In this document: positions 49,470-58,591 of the stretch, piece by piece
Layout: the number at the start of each line of letters is the position of its first letter
Position numbering within the stretch: position 1 is the first letter of the stretch
Assembly (NCBI GenBank): GCA_029449245.1
Contig: JANATF010000002.1
Location: 1,798,001-1,862,000, forward strand
Length of the DNA stretch: 64,000 nucleotides
Reading direction: 5' to 3'
Origin: Mortierella alpina
Taxonomy: Eukaryota > Mortierellomycota > Mortierellomycetes > Mortierellales > Mortierellaceae
Translations under genes and position numbers: made by a program
Notes under the pieces: model-generated
Told to the model about the DNA's origin: nothing
Database searches by the model: none
Seen by the model: only the letters and a program-made list of their open reading frames with translations

Positions 49470-50302
49470 CGCTCCTTCCGTCTTTTTTTTTTTTTTTGGT
49501 TTTTGACTTTTCTTGTATGCCTGTTATTAACGACTGGCTGTCCCTGATCCCTTGTCCAAGGCGGTGTGGGTGTAGAGACGATAGGGTGGGGAGAAAGGAA
49601 AGAAAGCTTTGCTGAGGAGACAGTCGACTCGGCTGCGGTGTGTGTGTGTGAGTGTGTTGGAAGGAAAAGAGAATTACGTGGTTGTCCACGACGAGATGAA
49701 GAGGCAGAGCGAGAGAGACAGCGGCGCACTTTGCGATCGCATGGCCTTCGTGAGGGGAGATTTGTTTGGGCAGTGCGCCCCGTAAGCAAGGAGCAAGCGC
49801 TTTTTTTCCTCGTCCTCTCGACTCCCTGTTTTTCCACTCCCTCTCACTCGCACTCGCACTCGCACTCGCACTCTCACGTCCCCACTCATCCCACCGCCCT
49901 GTGGTCGTGTTGTTTGCTCTCTCCATCTCCCTCTCTCCATCTCTCACTCCATTCTCTCTCTCCTCGCGCGCTCTTCCTGCCCTTCTCGTTGACCATCAAC
50001 TGCCTCTGCCTCTGCCTCGTGCTCTAGCAGTCTACATACCCACCCACCCACCCTGCCACCCTGGTTTTATTATTATTGTTATTTCCGCCTTGCCTGCTGC
50101 ATTTCCGCGCCATCACCTTCGCTTCGCCTTCCGTCTGCCAAAACGCTCGCCTCGTTCCCTCTTTTGATTATCCCCTATACCACTGCCCACAACAAAAAGG
50201 AATCGCTGCTGCACCCTCCCCCCTGTGCCAGTCTCTGCTTGTGTAGAGATTGCCAGCAACGTGTCCTTTATCTCGTTGCACCAAGCAAAATAGATATCAA
50301 TC
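49470..50302. promoter_or_regulatory. Divergent CNOT9/cyclin B intergenic region
   Basis: About 0.83 kb between two divergent genes. It carries a short CACTCG hexamer array (49845-49870) and CT-rich sequence (49900-50000) likely in the cyclin leader, plus T and CA runs near the CNOT9 start. No gene seen. Confidence 0.5.
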
Positions 50303-52642
50303 ATGTCACAGCAGCCTGTACGTGTCTCCTCTGATGTTTGCTCACTCAATCACCGCCAACACAATAGCCGTGCCGAATTTAAATACGAAACTTCCATCTG
50401 CTCCCACCAACTAGATATCCCGCCCGCGAGCACCGTTATTGATAGCAAAGCGCCATCAGAATAGCGAAAACATCGCCAATGCGCCACAAACTGTCACCTA
50501 CGTGAAGGATGCCATCAGCGCCGTGGTTCCATCCAGAGGCAAGTCCACCACAACTGCTCCGCCATCAAGGAAGCGTGTCCTAGGTGAAAAGACCAACACG
50601 GCTGACAAAGAAGTAAGTCCTCATCAATCACTCCTCTTGATTCTCACTCCCTACACCAATATTCCATCTCTCTTGCATGTGAATTCAAGCCAGCCCTCTC
50701 TATTTTGTGTTTTTGTCCTTTTCAGTTGTCACGTCCAAAAAAAAATCGAAAAAACGCGTCCTTCATACAATTGAAAAAATACAACCAAAAAAAACAACCA
50801 CCCGTTCTTCAGTTCTAATAAATATCGCTTCCCTCCCCTTTCGATTGGAATAGAACGCAAGCAGCGGCAATGCATCAAAGCCCACTTTCAGTAAATTCCG
50901 TCTGGCCAGGCCACCTGTATCTACCGCATCTGCACCCATCAGAAGAGACGGTGTCGCCAATGCACCCGCGCCTGCCAAGAGGGAGACTGTACCTGATGGA
51001 TTCATCCAGTGGGAGCCATCAGCCGCGGCACCTGCACCTGCACCTGCACCTGTCAAGAAGGATCCGGTATTCGCCGCACCTGCGCCCGTCAAGAAGGAAC
51101 CAGCCTTCGCTGCACTTGCTCCCGTCAAGAAAGAGGCGATGTTCGTTCCACCTGCGCCTGTCAAGAAGGAGGCGACGTTTGCTCCATCTGCGCCCGTCAA
51201 GAAGGAGCCGGTCTTCGCTGCACCTGCCCCCATCAAGAGAGAGGCGATGTTCGCCGAATTTGCGCCTGTCAAGAAGGAGCCTCTAGCCACTGCACCTGCA
51301 CACACACAGCCACAATCGAGGAGGATTCTTCAAGAAGTCAACCAATTGAAGCAAAACGTGCCCGTGAAGCAGGAAGTCAAGCAAGGGCTTATAAAGCAGG
51401 AAATTAAGCAGGAGTACATCAAGGAAGAGATCAAGCAGGAACATATCCAGTATGACATCAAGCAGGAGCATATTCTTCATGATATCAAGCAGGAGATCAA
51501 GCGGGAAATTAAGCGGGAAATGAAACTAGATGCCAACACAGAATCGACAGGAACCAGGCCACTGTCAAAGCGCGCCCTGCCTAGTATATTGGCTGATCCG
51601 AGGTGGGGAGCCGAAAAGCAAGAGCTTGAGAAAATAGCACGTTGGCACGAGAAGGATGAGAATAAGCGTCGCAAGACCGATGCACTTCAGTGGGACGATC
51701 TCGACGCAGAGGATATGACCGATCCTCTGATGGTGTCGGAGTACGTCGTGGAGATTTTCAGTTACATGCAGGATTTGGAGGTAAAGTGTGTGTTCTCTTC
51801 TGCCTATCTATCTTCATCTCAATGGGAAAAAAAATCACTAGTCAAGTGGGCTTGAACTAACATATTATTGCCTTCACTTGCAGATTGAAACGATGCCAGA
51901 TCCAAACTACATGAAGATGCAAAAGGATTTGGCATGGAAGATGAGAGGTGTGTTGGTTGATTGGCTGGCGGAGGTTCATAACAAGTTCAAGTTGCTTCCA
52001 GAGACACTGTTCCTGTCTGTCAACCTCATTGATCGCTTTCTATCGTGCCGGACCGTGAACTTGATCAAACTTCAGCTTGTTGGAGTGACGGCGTTGTTTA
52101 TTGCCTCTAAATATGAGGAGGTTATGGCGCCCTCGGTCCAGAACTTTATCTACATGTCCGATGGCGGATTTACCGACCAAGAAATACTGGGGGCAGAGCG
52201 GTACATGCTGACGGCCCTCGACTTCAAGCTGTGCTATCCTAGCCCAATGAACTTTTTGCGTCGCATTTCCAAGGCCGACAACTACGACATCCATTCGCGC
52301 ACGGTTGCCAAGTACCTCATGGAAATCCCACTTTTAGATCACCACTTCCTAGAGTGCGCGCCGTCGATGATCTCGGGAGCAGCGCTTTGTCTAGCGCGAC
52401 GGATGATGGGGCACATGGAGTGGGATGCCAACCTGACCCATTATTCGGGATACACGCTGCGTGAGCTGGCGCCGTGCATGCAACGGATGGTCTTCTACCT
52501 GCGCAAGCCCGTTAAGGTGGAGACGTTTATCTTCCGAAAGTACGCGACCAAGCGCTTCATGAAGGCGTCCATCTTTGTGCGCGAATGGATACACTCGACT
52601 ATTGACGAGGACGATATGTTTGGACATTTAATCCGGCGTTGA
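50303..52642 (+). CDS. B-type cyclin with SUMO-consensus-rich N-terminus
   Basis: Regulatory partner of the mitotic CDK. Four exons (50303-50317, 50415-50612, 50854-51780, 51884-52642) give 632 residues; fungal B cyclins are usually 400-500. A destruction-box-like RAPLLIAKR begins at residue 10. Residues about 138-294 form an unusual repeat array: seven spaced APVKKExxF-type units, then closely packed IKQE and IKRE units. At least 16 of them fit the SUMO consensus (hydrophobic-Lys-any-Glu/Asp). Cyclin box 1 begins at about 400 (WKMRGVLVDWLAEVHNKFKL, then ETLFLSVNLIDRFLS, LFIASKYEEVMAPSV), and the second cyclin fold has HYSGYTLRELAPC. All key cyclin-box residues are present. The two N-terminal introns and exon 1 of five codons are inferred from frame and splice signals. 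Confidence 0.92.
51052..51520 (+). repeat. Tandem PVKKE / IKQE repeat array within cyclin
   Basis: Degenerate DNA repeat of about 60 bases per unit (GTCAAGAAGGA core) in the first half, then units of 9-15 bases (ATCAAGCAGGA core) in the second, coding the ψ-Lys-x-Glu motifs of the cyclin. Conserved Lys and Glu codons with variable flanks suggest selection on the motif rather than only slippage. Confidence 0.8.
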
Positions 52643-53157
52643 ATAGCCTGCCGCATTCGGCAGAATAAAAAGAAGGATGTACAGTATTACAGAGGTGGGG
52701 CAGGCCGTGTGGATTTCACTGCAACATGCACTCGCGGATGCACGTATAATGTATGTACGCGGACAGAGATGAGGAGATATGGGGATCGGCACCAAACAAA
52801 GTCGTGGACGTATTACTAATTGTCGCTTCCAACCAACAGACCTTATGTCATCCGCAAGCAGGACACGGTGCATATCATACGTACAAGGGCCTCGCCCACT
52901 CTTATCCTCTCCTCTCTCTCCTCTCTCTCTCGCTCACTTCACTTCTCAACTCTTCTCTTTACTTCTTCTCTGACCTCTTCATCACGGCGCCTCCACACCC
53001 CCCTCGACTCTACCGACGCTTGTCTACTCTACTCTACTCTACTCTACTCTACCCTAGTCCATCCGAGTCCAACTGACTCTCTCTCTGTGTGTCCCCTCTC
53101 TCGCACACTACACTCCCACAGCACTTTACGCCTGCTTCCTGGTCCCCTCCTGCAAAC
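52643..53157. other. Spacer between cyclin and orphan gene, with pentanucleotide repeat
   Basis: Cyclin 3' flank followed by a CT-rich probable leader. A (CTACT) repeat of about six copies lies at 53023-53052, roughly 110 bases before the next start codon. Confidence 0.6.
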
Positions 53158-54147
53158 ATGGTCACGACGCGCTCAAGAGGCATCAAGCCCGAGCCTGGCC
53201 TCGATACGTCCACAGGCCACCTCCCTACAGCGGCGTCCGGTCAGTTCAAGCGCAAGAACAGCGCCTCGTCAGCAACAGCAGATGTCCCCAAGAAAATGCC
53301 AAAGACTGCCCTCGATGACCTAGACTCGGACCTCTGCGCGGAGGCCAAGCTCCCACCCGCACCCGCGTCGACGCCTGCTATCGGCAATTTGAAATCGACT
53401 CCAGTAGTCCACGAGGCCCCACCTCTTTTGGGTGGGAACTCCACAATCACTGCATCAAATGGTCAGAGAAAAAGCCCTGCCTCTCCTGTTGCAGCAGCAA
53501 CCTCTGCTCCTGCTCCTGCCCAAGTTGCTGTTACTGCCGCCACCATGCCGATAGCACCCGTCAAGGACGACAGCACCACTGCAGCATTGGAGACGGTCAA
53601 AGAACCAGAACCTCAATTCGCCCCGTTGCCAGAGCTCGATACTGTCCTGGATGAGCCTCATCAAAACACCTCGACAAGTGCTGCTCCGCTGCCATCGACA
53701 CCAGCGGCTCCCACCGCTCCCGCGCTCTCGACGATTCCAGCGCCTGCCCCTGTACTAGCTGCACCCGGGCCAGCATCAGGCGCTTCGGCCACCTCAACAG
53801 AGGACCCTACACTGCATCAACAACAACAGACCACGTCTTTTCCTGCACAGATGCATTCACTGAATAGCACCACTGCTGCTTCTCACTTTGCTCAGCCTGC
53901 GCCTGCCGCGAGCCACCATAACGGTGGTACCCTCGGTAATAATGGCAAAGGTCTTTTGTCATCCACCTTGGCAGGAATTGATAACGCAAACAACTCTGCG
54001 AACGCTTTGGTCGCGGATGCATCAAAGGGGTATGGACATACTCCGTCAAATGGCGGTGGGGCAGAACAGAACGACCCTTCATCGGAACCTTTTGTTCTCA
54101 AGCCTCCTTCGAACGCCTTAGCGGGACCATTCACTAGCCAAATATAA
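53158..54147 (+). CDS. Orphan low-complexity Ala/Pro/Ser-rich protein
   Basis: A 329-residue single-exon protein of unknown function. It starts with a basic segment (MVTTRSRGIKPEPG), continues with a possible nuclear signal (FKRKNSASS, VPKKMPK) and is then dominated by Ala, Pro, Ser and Thr with no predicted fold, signal peptide or membrane span. The C-terminus is Asn/Gly-rich. The long open frame, a proper ATG after a CT-rich leader and a T-rich 3' flank support a real gene. It sits between two cyclin genes, but nothing in it points to the cell cycle. It could be a nuclear disordered protein. Confidence 0.6.
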   Translation: MVTTRSRGIKPEPGLDTSTGHLPTAASGQFKRKNSASSATADVPKKMPKTALDDLDSDLCAEAKLPPAPASTPAIGNLKSTPVVHEAPPLLGGNSTITASNGQRKSPASPVAAATSAPAPAQVAVTAATMPIAPVKDDSTTAALETVKEPEPQFAPLPELDTVLDEPHQNTSTSAAPLPSTPAAPTAPALSTIPAPAPVLAAPGPASGASATSTEDPTLHQQQQTTSFPAQMHSLNSTTAASHFAQPAPAASHHNGGTLGNNGKGLLSSTLAGIDNANNSANALVADASKGYGHTPSNGGGAEQNDPSSEPFVLKPPSNALAGPFTSQI

Positions 54148-54785
54148 AAAAAAAACCTCCCCTTTAGCCTGACAATGATCAGGTTCTTGTTTTGTCAGCA
54201 CCCACCCACATCCCGCCAGTTTTATTTTTTTTTTATTTTATTTTTTTTTGCTTTGCGTTTTTGTATATAGTCACTTCCTCTTCGTGACGAGTGAGCGTAG
54301 TGTGAGAGAGCATTAAACGTTTTATCTCTTTCTGTTGATCCGTGCAATCGTTTTTGGTGTGGCTCCTGCCCATTTTTTTTCCTTCTCTCTTGCATGTGTG
54401 TTTGTGCTCAAGGAAAGGGAGTGTAACGGCACTCTAGCAAAAGGGACAGAGCTCTCCCTTCCCTCTCTCTCCTCTCTCGCTCTTGCCCTCTCAACCCCTT
54501 TCATGATCTTATGCTGTTGGTGCTTTCCAATTGCACTCAAAGTCATGCCCTACAGATGGGAGTTTTTTTCAAATTGATATCTGAAAAAAAAAGACCCCAC
54601 CATGAGATCATTTTGCAACTTACGTGACAGACTTAGGTCCGGTATCTTCGCATGGGGCACACACACGTCGGTTGAGGATGGCGCAAAAGGTGGACAAGAT
54701 TACATCACCAAAACTGCAAAAGAGCTGGAGGTTCTTCACCCAAAAAAAAGCGAAACGAGAGAAGGGTGAAATAGCAAAAAAGAAG

Positions 54786-54857
54786 TGCCCACTGCAGGGA
54801 TCGAACCTGCTACCTTCTGCTTACTAGGCAGACGCTCTACCAATGAGCTAAGCGGGC
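54786..54857 (-). tRNA. tRNA-Thr (anticodon AGT)
   Basis: On the minus strand a complete cloverleaf can be folded. The acceptor GCCCGCT pairs with AGTGGGC (one G-U), the D arm has GCTC/GAGC, the anticodon stem TCTGC/GCAGA has loop CTAGTAA giving anticodon AGT (read as IGU, codon ACU), and the T arm has GCAGG/CCTGC with TTCGATC. The discriminator base is A. There is no intron. The internal A and B boxes are intact, so it is probably functional. Confidence 0.95.
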
Positions 54858-54955
54858 TGTTAACCTCTTTAAGAGGAAGAAAGCCGAATTCCGATTGGAC
54901 AGGAACAAGTTGAAAATCGAATTTCTGTGACATTCATGAACAACTGAACATTTCT

Positions 54956-55034
54956 AATAATTACAGAGGTTGGAAAATCATTTATAGAGGGTTTTGATAA
55001 TTACAGAGGTCAATGTTCATTTATAGAGGTTTTG
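54956..55034. repeat. Four TTAYAGAGG units at ~20-base spacing (two ~40-base repeats)
   Basis: TTACAGAGG at 54961, TTATAGAGG at 54982, TTACAGAGG at 55001 and TTATAGAGG at 55021 alternate at intervals of 19-21 bases. On the minus strand they read CCTCTATAAAT and CCTCTGTAATTAT, resembling the sub-terminal repeats of pogo-like DNA transposons. It may be a decayed transposon end upstream of the tRNA gene. Confidence 0.6.
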
Positions 55035-55366
55035 TCACGTATGGAAGTTGTTGTACCGGAGGTTATGCCTGAGCTGCTATAAAAGAGAGCTCTGGCTTTT
55101 TCTCGGTTCAATGCAGCGTTCTCGAACAGGCCCTTCAATTCAGTCCTACGAATCATCAAGGCACAGAGTATTCATTACTATGGACTCGTCTATCGAGGGA
55201 TAACGGGTGCTGAGAGGGGATATGTGGTGTAGGCTTTATACAGACAGATCGATAGGCAAATGAAGCAATTGTAAGCGCCTGAAAGCGCCTGAGATTTTTT
55301 CCAACTTCAAGGATGGCAAGGACGACAAGGCGATGCGTCAGAAGAGGTTATCCATGAAGCGACAGT

Positions 55367-57460
55367 CTAGAATCCGCTGCTACCACTGTTGCTGCTAGAG
55401 TCCGTGGCTGCTGAAGTGATAGGCAAGGTCGTAGCGCGTTGTACAACGGAGTTGAGTGAACTGTCGATTGCCCAATCTATGACAAAGGCCGATATGCGTG
55501 AATAAGACCTGGTGCTGTATTTTCTGTAGGCAACTGTCGTTGGCACAATTGGATCCTTCAGAAACGAAATCACGTCCATGATGGCAGGTTCCAGCTCCTG
55601 AAGCGTATATCCTGAGTACTCCGTCATGGTGTGGCCCTATATGCCGGGCCGAAAGAGCGCGAAGCATGTGAGGACATATCATTCACAGGATCTCGAGGGG
55701 CGCCATGGCAGCAAGAGCGCGGGACATGAGAGAAACGTGCTTACCCAAGCCTTTCGTCCCAACATGAAGCGACCTATATACATGGCTGCCGCGGCTTGGA
55801 TTGAGGGCTTGTAGACAAGGAACGCATGATGATTCAGAATGACCTCGAGAACGAACTTTGCGATCGTTCGGGCCGTAAATTCACTCTCGTCGACGCGCGA
55901 GCATCGCCTCAGAAACGATAACGGTCCCGGCCACCCAAGCTTATAATCAAGCATAAGGAGTAAATCCTGTTCACATTCCCGGAAGGCTCGGGCTTCAATA
56001 TCGTTGTCGAGGTATTGGTCATCGAAGAGGTCTGTGAAGCGAATGAACATGGATATGTTGGCGTATATATTGCGCTCCTCGAACTTGGATGCGATCAGGA
56101 GACAAGTTAGTGCAATGACTGCGTTGTTGTGTGTCCGACGCGGTTGAAGTTGTTTCTTGCTGAGTACCCTGTCAAAGATATTGACGGCCAGAAACAAGGT
56201 CTCCAGGTTCGATTGTATCCTGCCGTGGATCCCGGCTAGCCTGTTGACATAATACTGTCGATTGACCCAGAACGCGTCTGATCTGCGCTCAAGGTATCCG
56301 ATACTTGGGGCCAACAGGATCTCCATCTCGCGCAAATATGCAAATATATCCGCCGAGTACTCGCCCTCTAGAGAGAGATCGAAGGTCTGTAGACCTTGGT
56401 CCGGTTGGGCCTCTTCTACTTTTAGCCGCTTGTCCGATTTGAGCTGAGGGTTATGGGCGGAGGCTACAGTGCCGACGGCTGCAGGTATATCCTTTCCATC
56501 GCCCGTCTCGACTCGTGTTCGCTTGCGTTGTTGTTGCTTAAATATGTCTGGAGTTAGAGTTGCAACCGTCGAGCCAAGACACTCTGAATCTTTGAGTTGC
56601 TCCCGGACCTGTGTGTTAGGCCTACGAGCTGCAACAGATGTGGATTGAGAAGAGACTGACTTCTGAGCAGTGGCGATGGCGATCAACCTCTGTCTCTTAA
56701 TCAAAGTCGGATTCGGAACGGTACGAGAGAGGAGATTCCTAATGACAGCGCCGGCAGGCTTAATCTTTGGCGGGCCCAGGGTTGCTGTGGAGGTGTCAGT
56801 GTTCACTGATCGGACAGGGTGGCTGCCTTTTGCGCACTCTGCTTGCTGCGGGCGAGACGATGCGGTCGCGTCGTCGTAGATCTCTAGCTTGTCGATTCCA
56901 AAAGAGTCCCTGCTACCTGCAGTTGTGATCCTAGTGCTGGCAACGGTCTTGGTCTCCCCAATAGTCCTGCCTTTCACGCCATGACTGTTGCTGGGCTTTA
57001 GCAAAGATGTGTTCTTCCTTGATACACTGAGATGGTGCTGCTGCTGGACCGTGTTCCGTGAAACTGTGTTCCCGCTGCGTGCATACGTGCTGCTTGTGTC
57101 GGCTCTGTTAACGGTACGGTTTGAGCTGTGCGTAGTGAGGGCTTGGCGGTGTTGACTGGGTGGGGCGGTGGCTGTACGAGCCTGCACCCTGACTAGTGGT
57201 TTAGCTTGTTGGACATCGCTACTCTCACCGGCGGTCTAAAAAGATGTTGTGTCGACGCGAGTGTGGGTCATATATGTCAGAGAGGAGAAAAAGAATGTTG
57301 AAAGCATTTTTTGTGCCTTCCAGTGGTGCTCGTTGCAAGGCACCATTCTTACCTCCAACTTTGTTGCTGGTATGTTTTCTTTGTCCTGGTTGCTCTTGGC
57401 CGGACATATAGACGCCCGAGAAAGGTGCGGTTTCGTGATTCGGGTAGCATGGAAGACCAT
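55367..57460 (-). CDS. Divergent B-type cyclin paralogue
   Basis: Three exons (57460-57353, 57235-55745, 55636-55367) give 622 residues. The first exon holds a KEN box (DKENIP, Lys27-Asn29), a degron for APC/C-Cdh1 known in mitotic regulators. Residues 37-310 are low-complexity. The cyclin region from about 318 (ADIFAYLREMEILL) parallels the intact cyclin at 50303-52642: ETLFLAVNIFDRVLSKKQL, LIASKFEE, LDYKLGWPGPLSFLRRCS, RTIAKFVLEVIL, EYSGYTLQELEPA. The normally invariant MRxxLxDWLxEVH helix is changed to NRQYYVNRLAGIH, so the Asp and Glu of that helix are gone, and an insertion lies before LIASK. Start and exon 1 are inferred from frame; no stops interrupt it. It may be a specialised, CDK-independent or CDK-atypical cyclin. 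Confidence 0.85.
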
Positions 57461-57856
57461 AGTAGAAAGGGCAGCTAGGGAGAGGAGCACGCGGATAGAG
57501 TTCAGGTCGGGCGAAGGGCTGCTTGCTTTTTGGAACTACTTCTGGCAGGGTAGGGTGGTGTAGCGAGCGTGCACGCGGGAGAAAGCTGAAGGGTTGACAA
57601 GCTGTGCAGGGGGGGGGGGGGGGGGCGATGAGCGAGGGGAGAAGTGCAATACCGAGCAGGGACAGCGAGGACGATGGAAGGATAGCGAGAGGGCAGTGGA
57701 GGTAGCAAAGAGGAAAAAGAGGCGGTCAAGAGCAGAGAAGGAACCTTTGAAAGAAGCATTGGGTTCCTGCGCGTTGACTGCAGAGCCAGTCACTGTGTGG
57801 TGAGGAGTATGTTACACTCAGACAGCAGTTTTTTCAAGATCAATCCAAAAGACATC
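57461..57856. promoter_or_regulatory. Divergent cyclin-paralogue/GNAT-like intergenic region
   Basis: About 400 bases between two divergent starts, containing a G tract (57609-57625) and GA-rich sequence. An in-frame ATG at 57809 could extend the plus-strand gene by 16 codons. Confidence 0.45.
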
Positions 57857-58591
57857 ATGGTCCGCCTGTACAGATTCACCCACAAGGACATCCAGCTGGT
57901 CTCGGACGATAGCAGCGACAATGCTGCCAGCAAGGACACTCAGGTGCCAGCAGAAGTAACGCTCGCCAACCTGACAATGTTTTCAACCATCCTCTTCATG
58001 ACCGAATTCCAACGGATGGGCATGGGCGACTCTGTCGACGTCTCGAAAACGTGCAACATGTCAGAGTGGCACCGTCGCATCTACGCAGGAGCAACTGACA
58101 CTCGGCCTGCCGAGGACGATTATGTCGATGTCTTGACTCTTCCGCCCAAAGTAGCTTCACAAGCAGGATTGGTCTATGCTACAACACACACTCCCAATGA
58201 CCAGCAGAAGGAGACCTTCACGGCCTTCCTCTTTGCCCACCACAAACCATCCCTTGCTAAAACGATCCCATCTAGCAATGGACAACCAGCTTGTGAGTTG
58301 TCGCCTGAAGCGCAGGCGCTAGTTGCTGCCAACGGTGTAACTCACATCTGGCTCTGTGGATCAGATCCTGAGCAGAGACGTTATCGGTTGATGTCACGAT
58401 GCCTCGGTCAGCTCGAGAAGGAAGTGTTGGAATGGAAGAGCAGTGGACAAGGATCGGGCGTCATAACTGTCCACACGATTCCACAAGCCTTTCCAGGAAT
58501 GGTACAATTCTTGCTCAAGAACGGTTTCAATGGTGGCGATGCGGTTGTCGGTGGTGAAAGCGGGAAAGTTTTATTCTGGAAGGAGCTCTAG
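57857..58591 (+). CDS. GNAT-like (N-acetyltransferase fold) protein
   Basis: A 244-residue single-exon protein starting MVRLYRFTHKD. The C-terminal half resembles a GNAT acyl-CoA site: after a beta strand (THIWLCGSDP) comes EQRRYRLMSRCLGQLEKEV, which aligns with the R/Q-x-x-G-x-A loop and helix but with the Gly replaced. ITVHTIPQAFPGMVQFLLKN, then NGF and VLFWKEL, fit the final strands (the usual N-A-x-x-x-Y-x-k-x-G-F part). The catalytic state is doubtful because of the altered loop. The substrate is unknown. An upstream ATG at 57809 is an alternative start. The long coding frame, with no stops and good codon use, supports a real gene. Confidence 0.65.
   Translation: MVRLYRFTHKDIQLVSDDSSDNAASKDTQVPAEVTLANLTMFSTILFMTEFQRMGMGDSVDVSKTCNMSEWHRRIYAGATDTRPAEDDYVDVLTLPPKVASQAGLVYATTHTPNDQQKETFTAFLFAHHKPSLAKTIPSSNGQPACELSPEAQALVAANGVTHIWLCGSDPEQRRYRLMSRCLGQLEKEVLEWKSSGQGSGVITVHTIPQAFPGMVQFLLKNGFNGGDAVVGGESGKVLFWKEL

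Larger units (their letters stand above)
54148..55366. other. Intergenic region holding tRNA-Thr and a repeat element
   Basis: Contains T runs (54220-54250) in the orphan gene's 3' flank, the tRNA-Thr gene and the periodic repeat described separately. The rest (55050-55366) shows no gene. Confidence 0.6.

Noticed and set aside
50763-51305. 180-codon minus-strand frame opposite the cyclin repeats
   Set aside because: Antisense shadow of the PVKKE repeat; its periodicity mirrors the coding strand.
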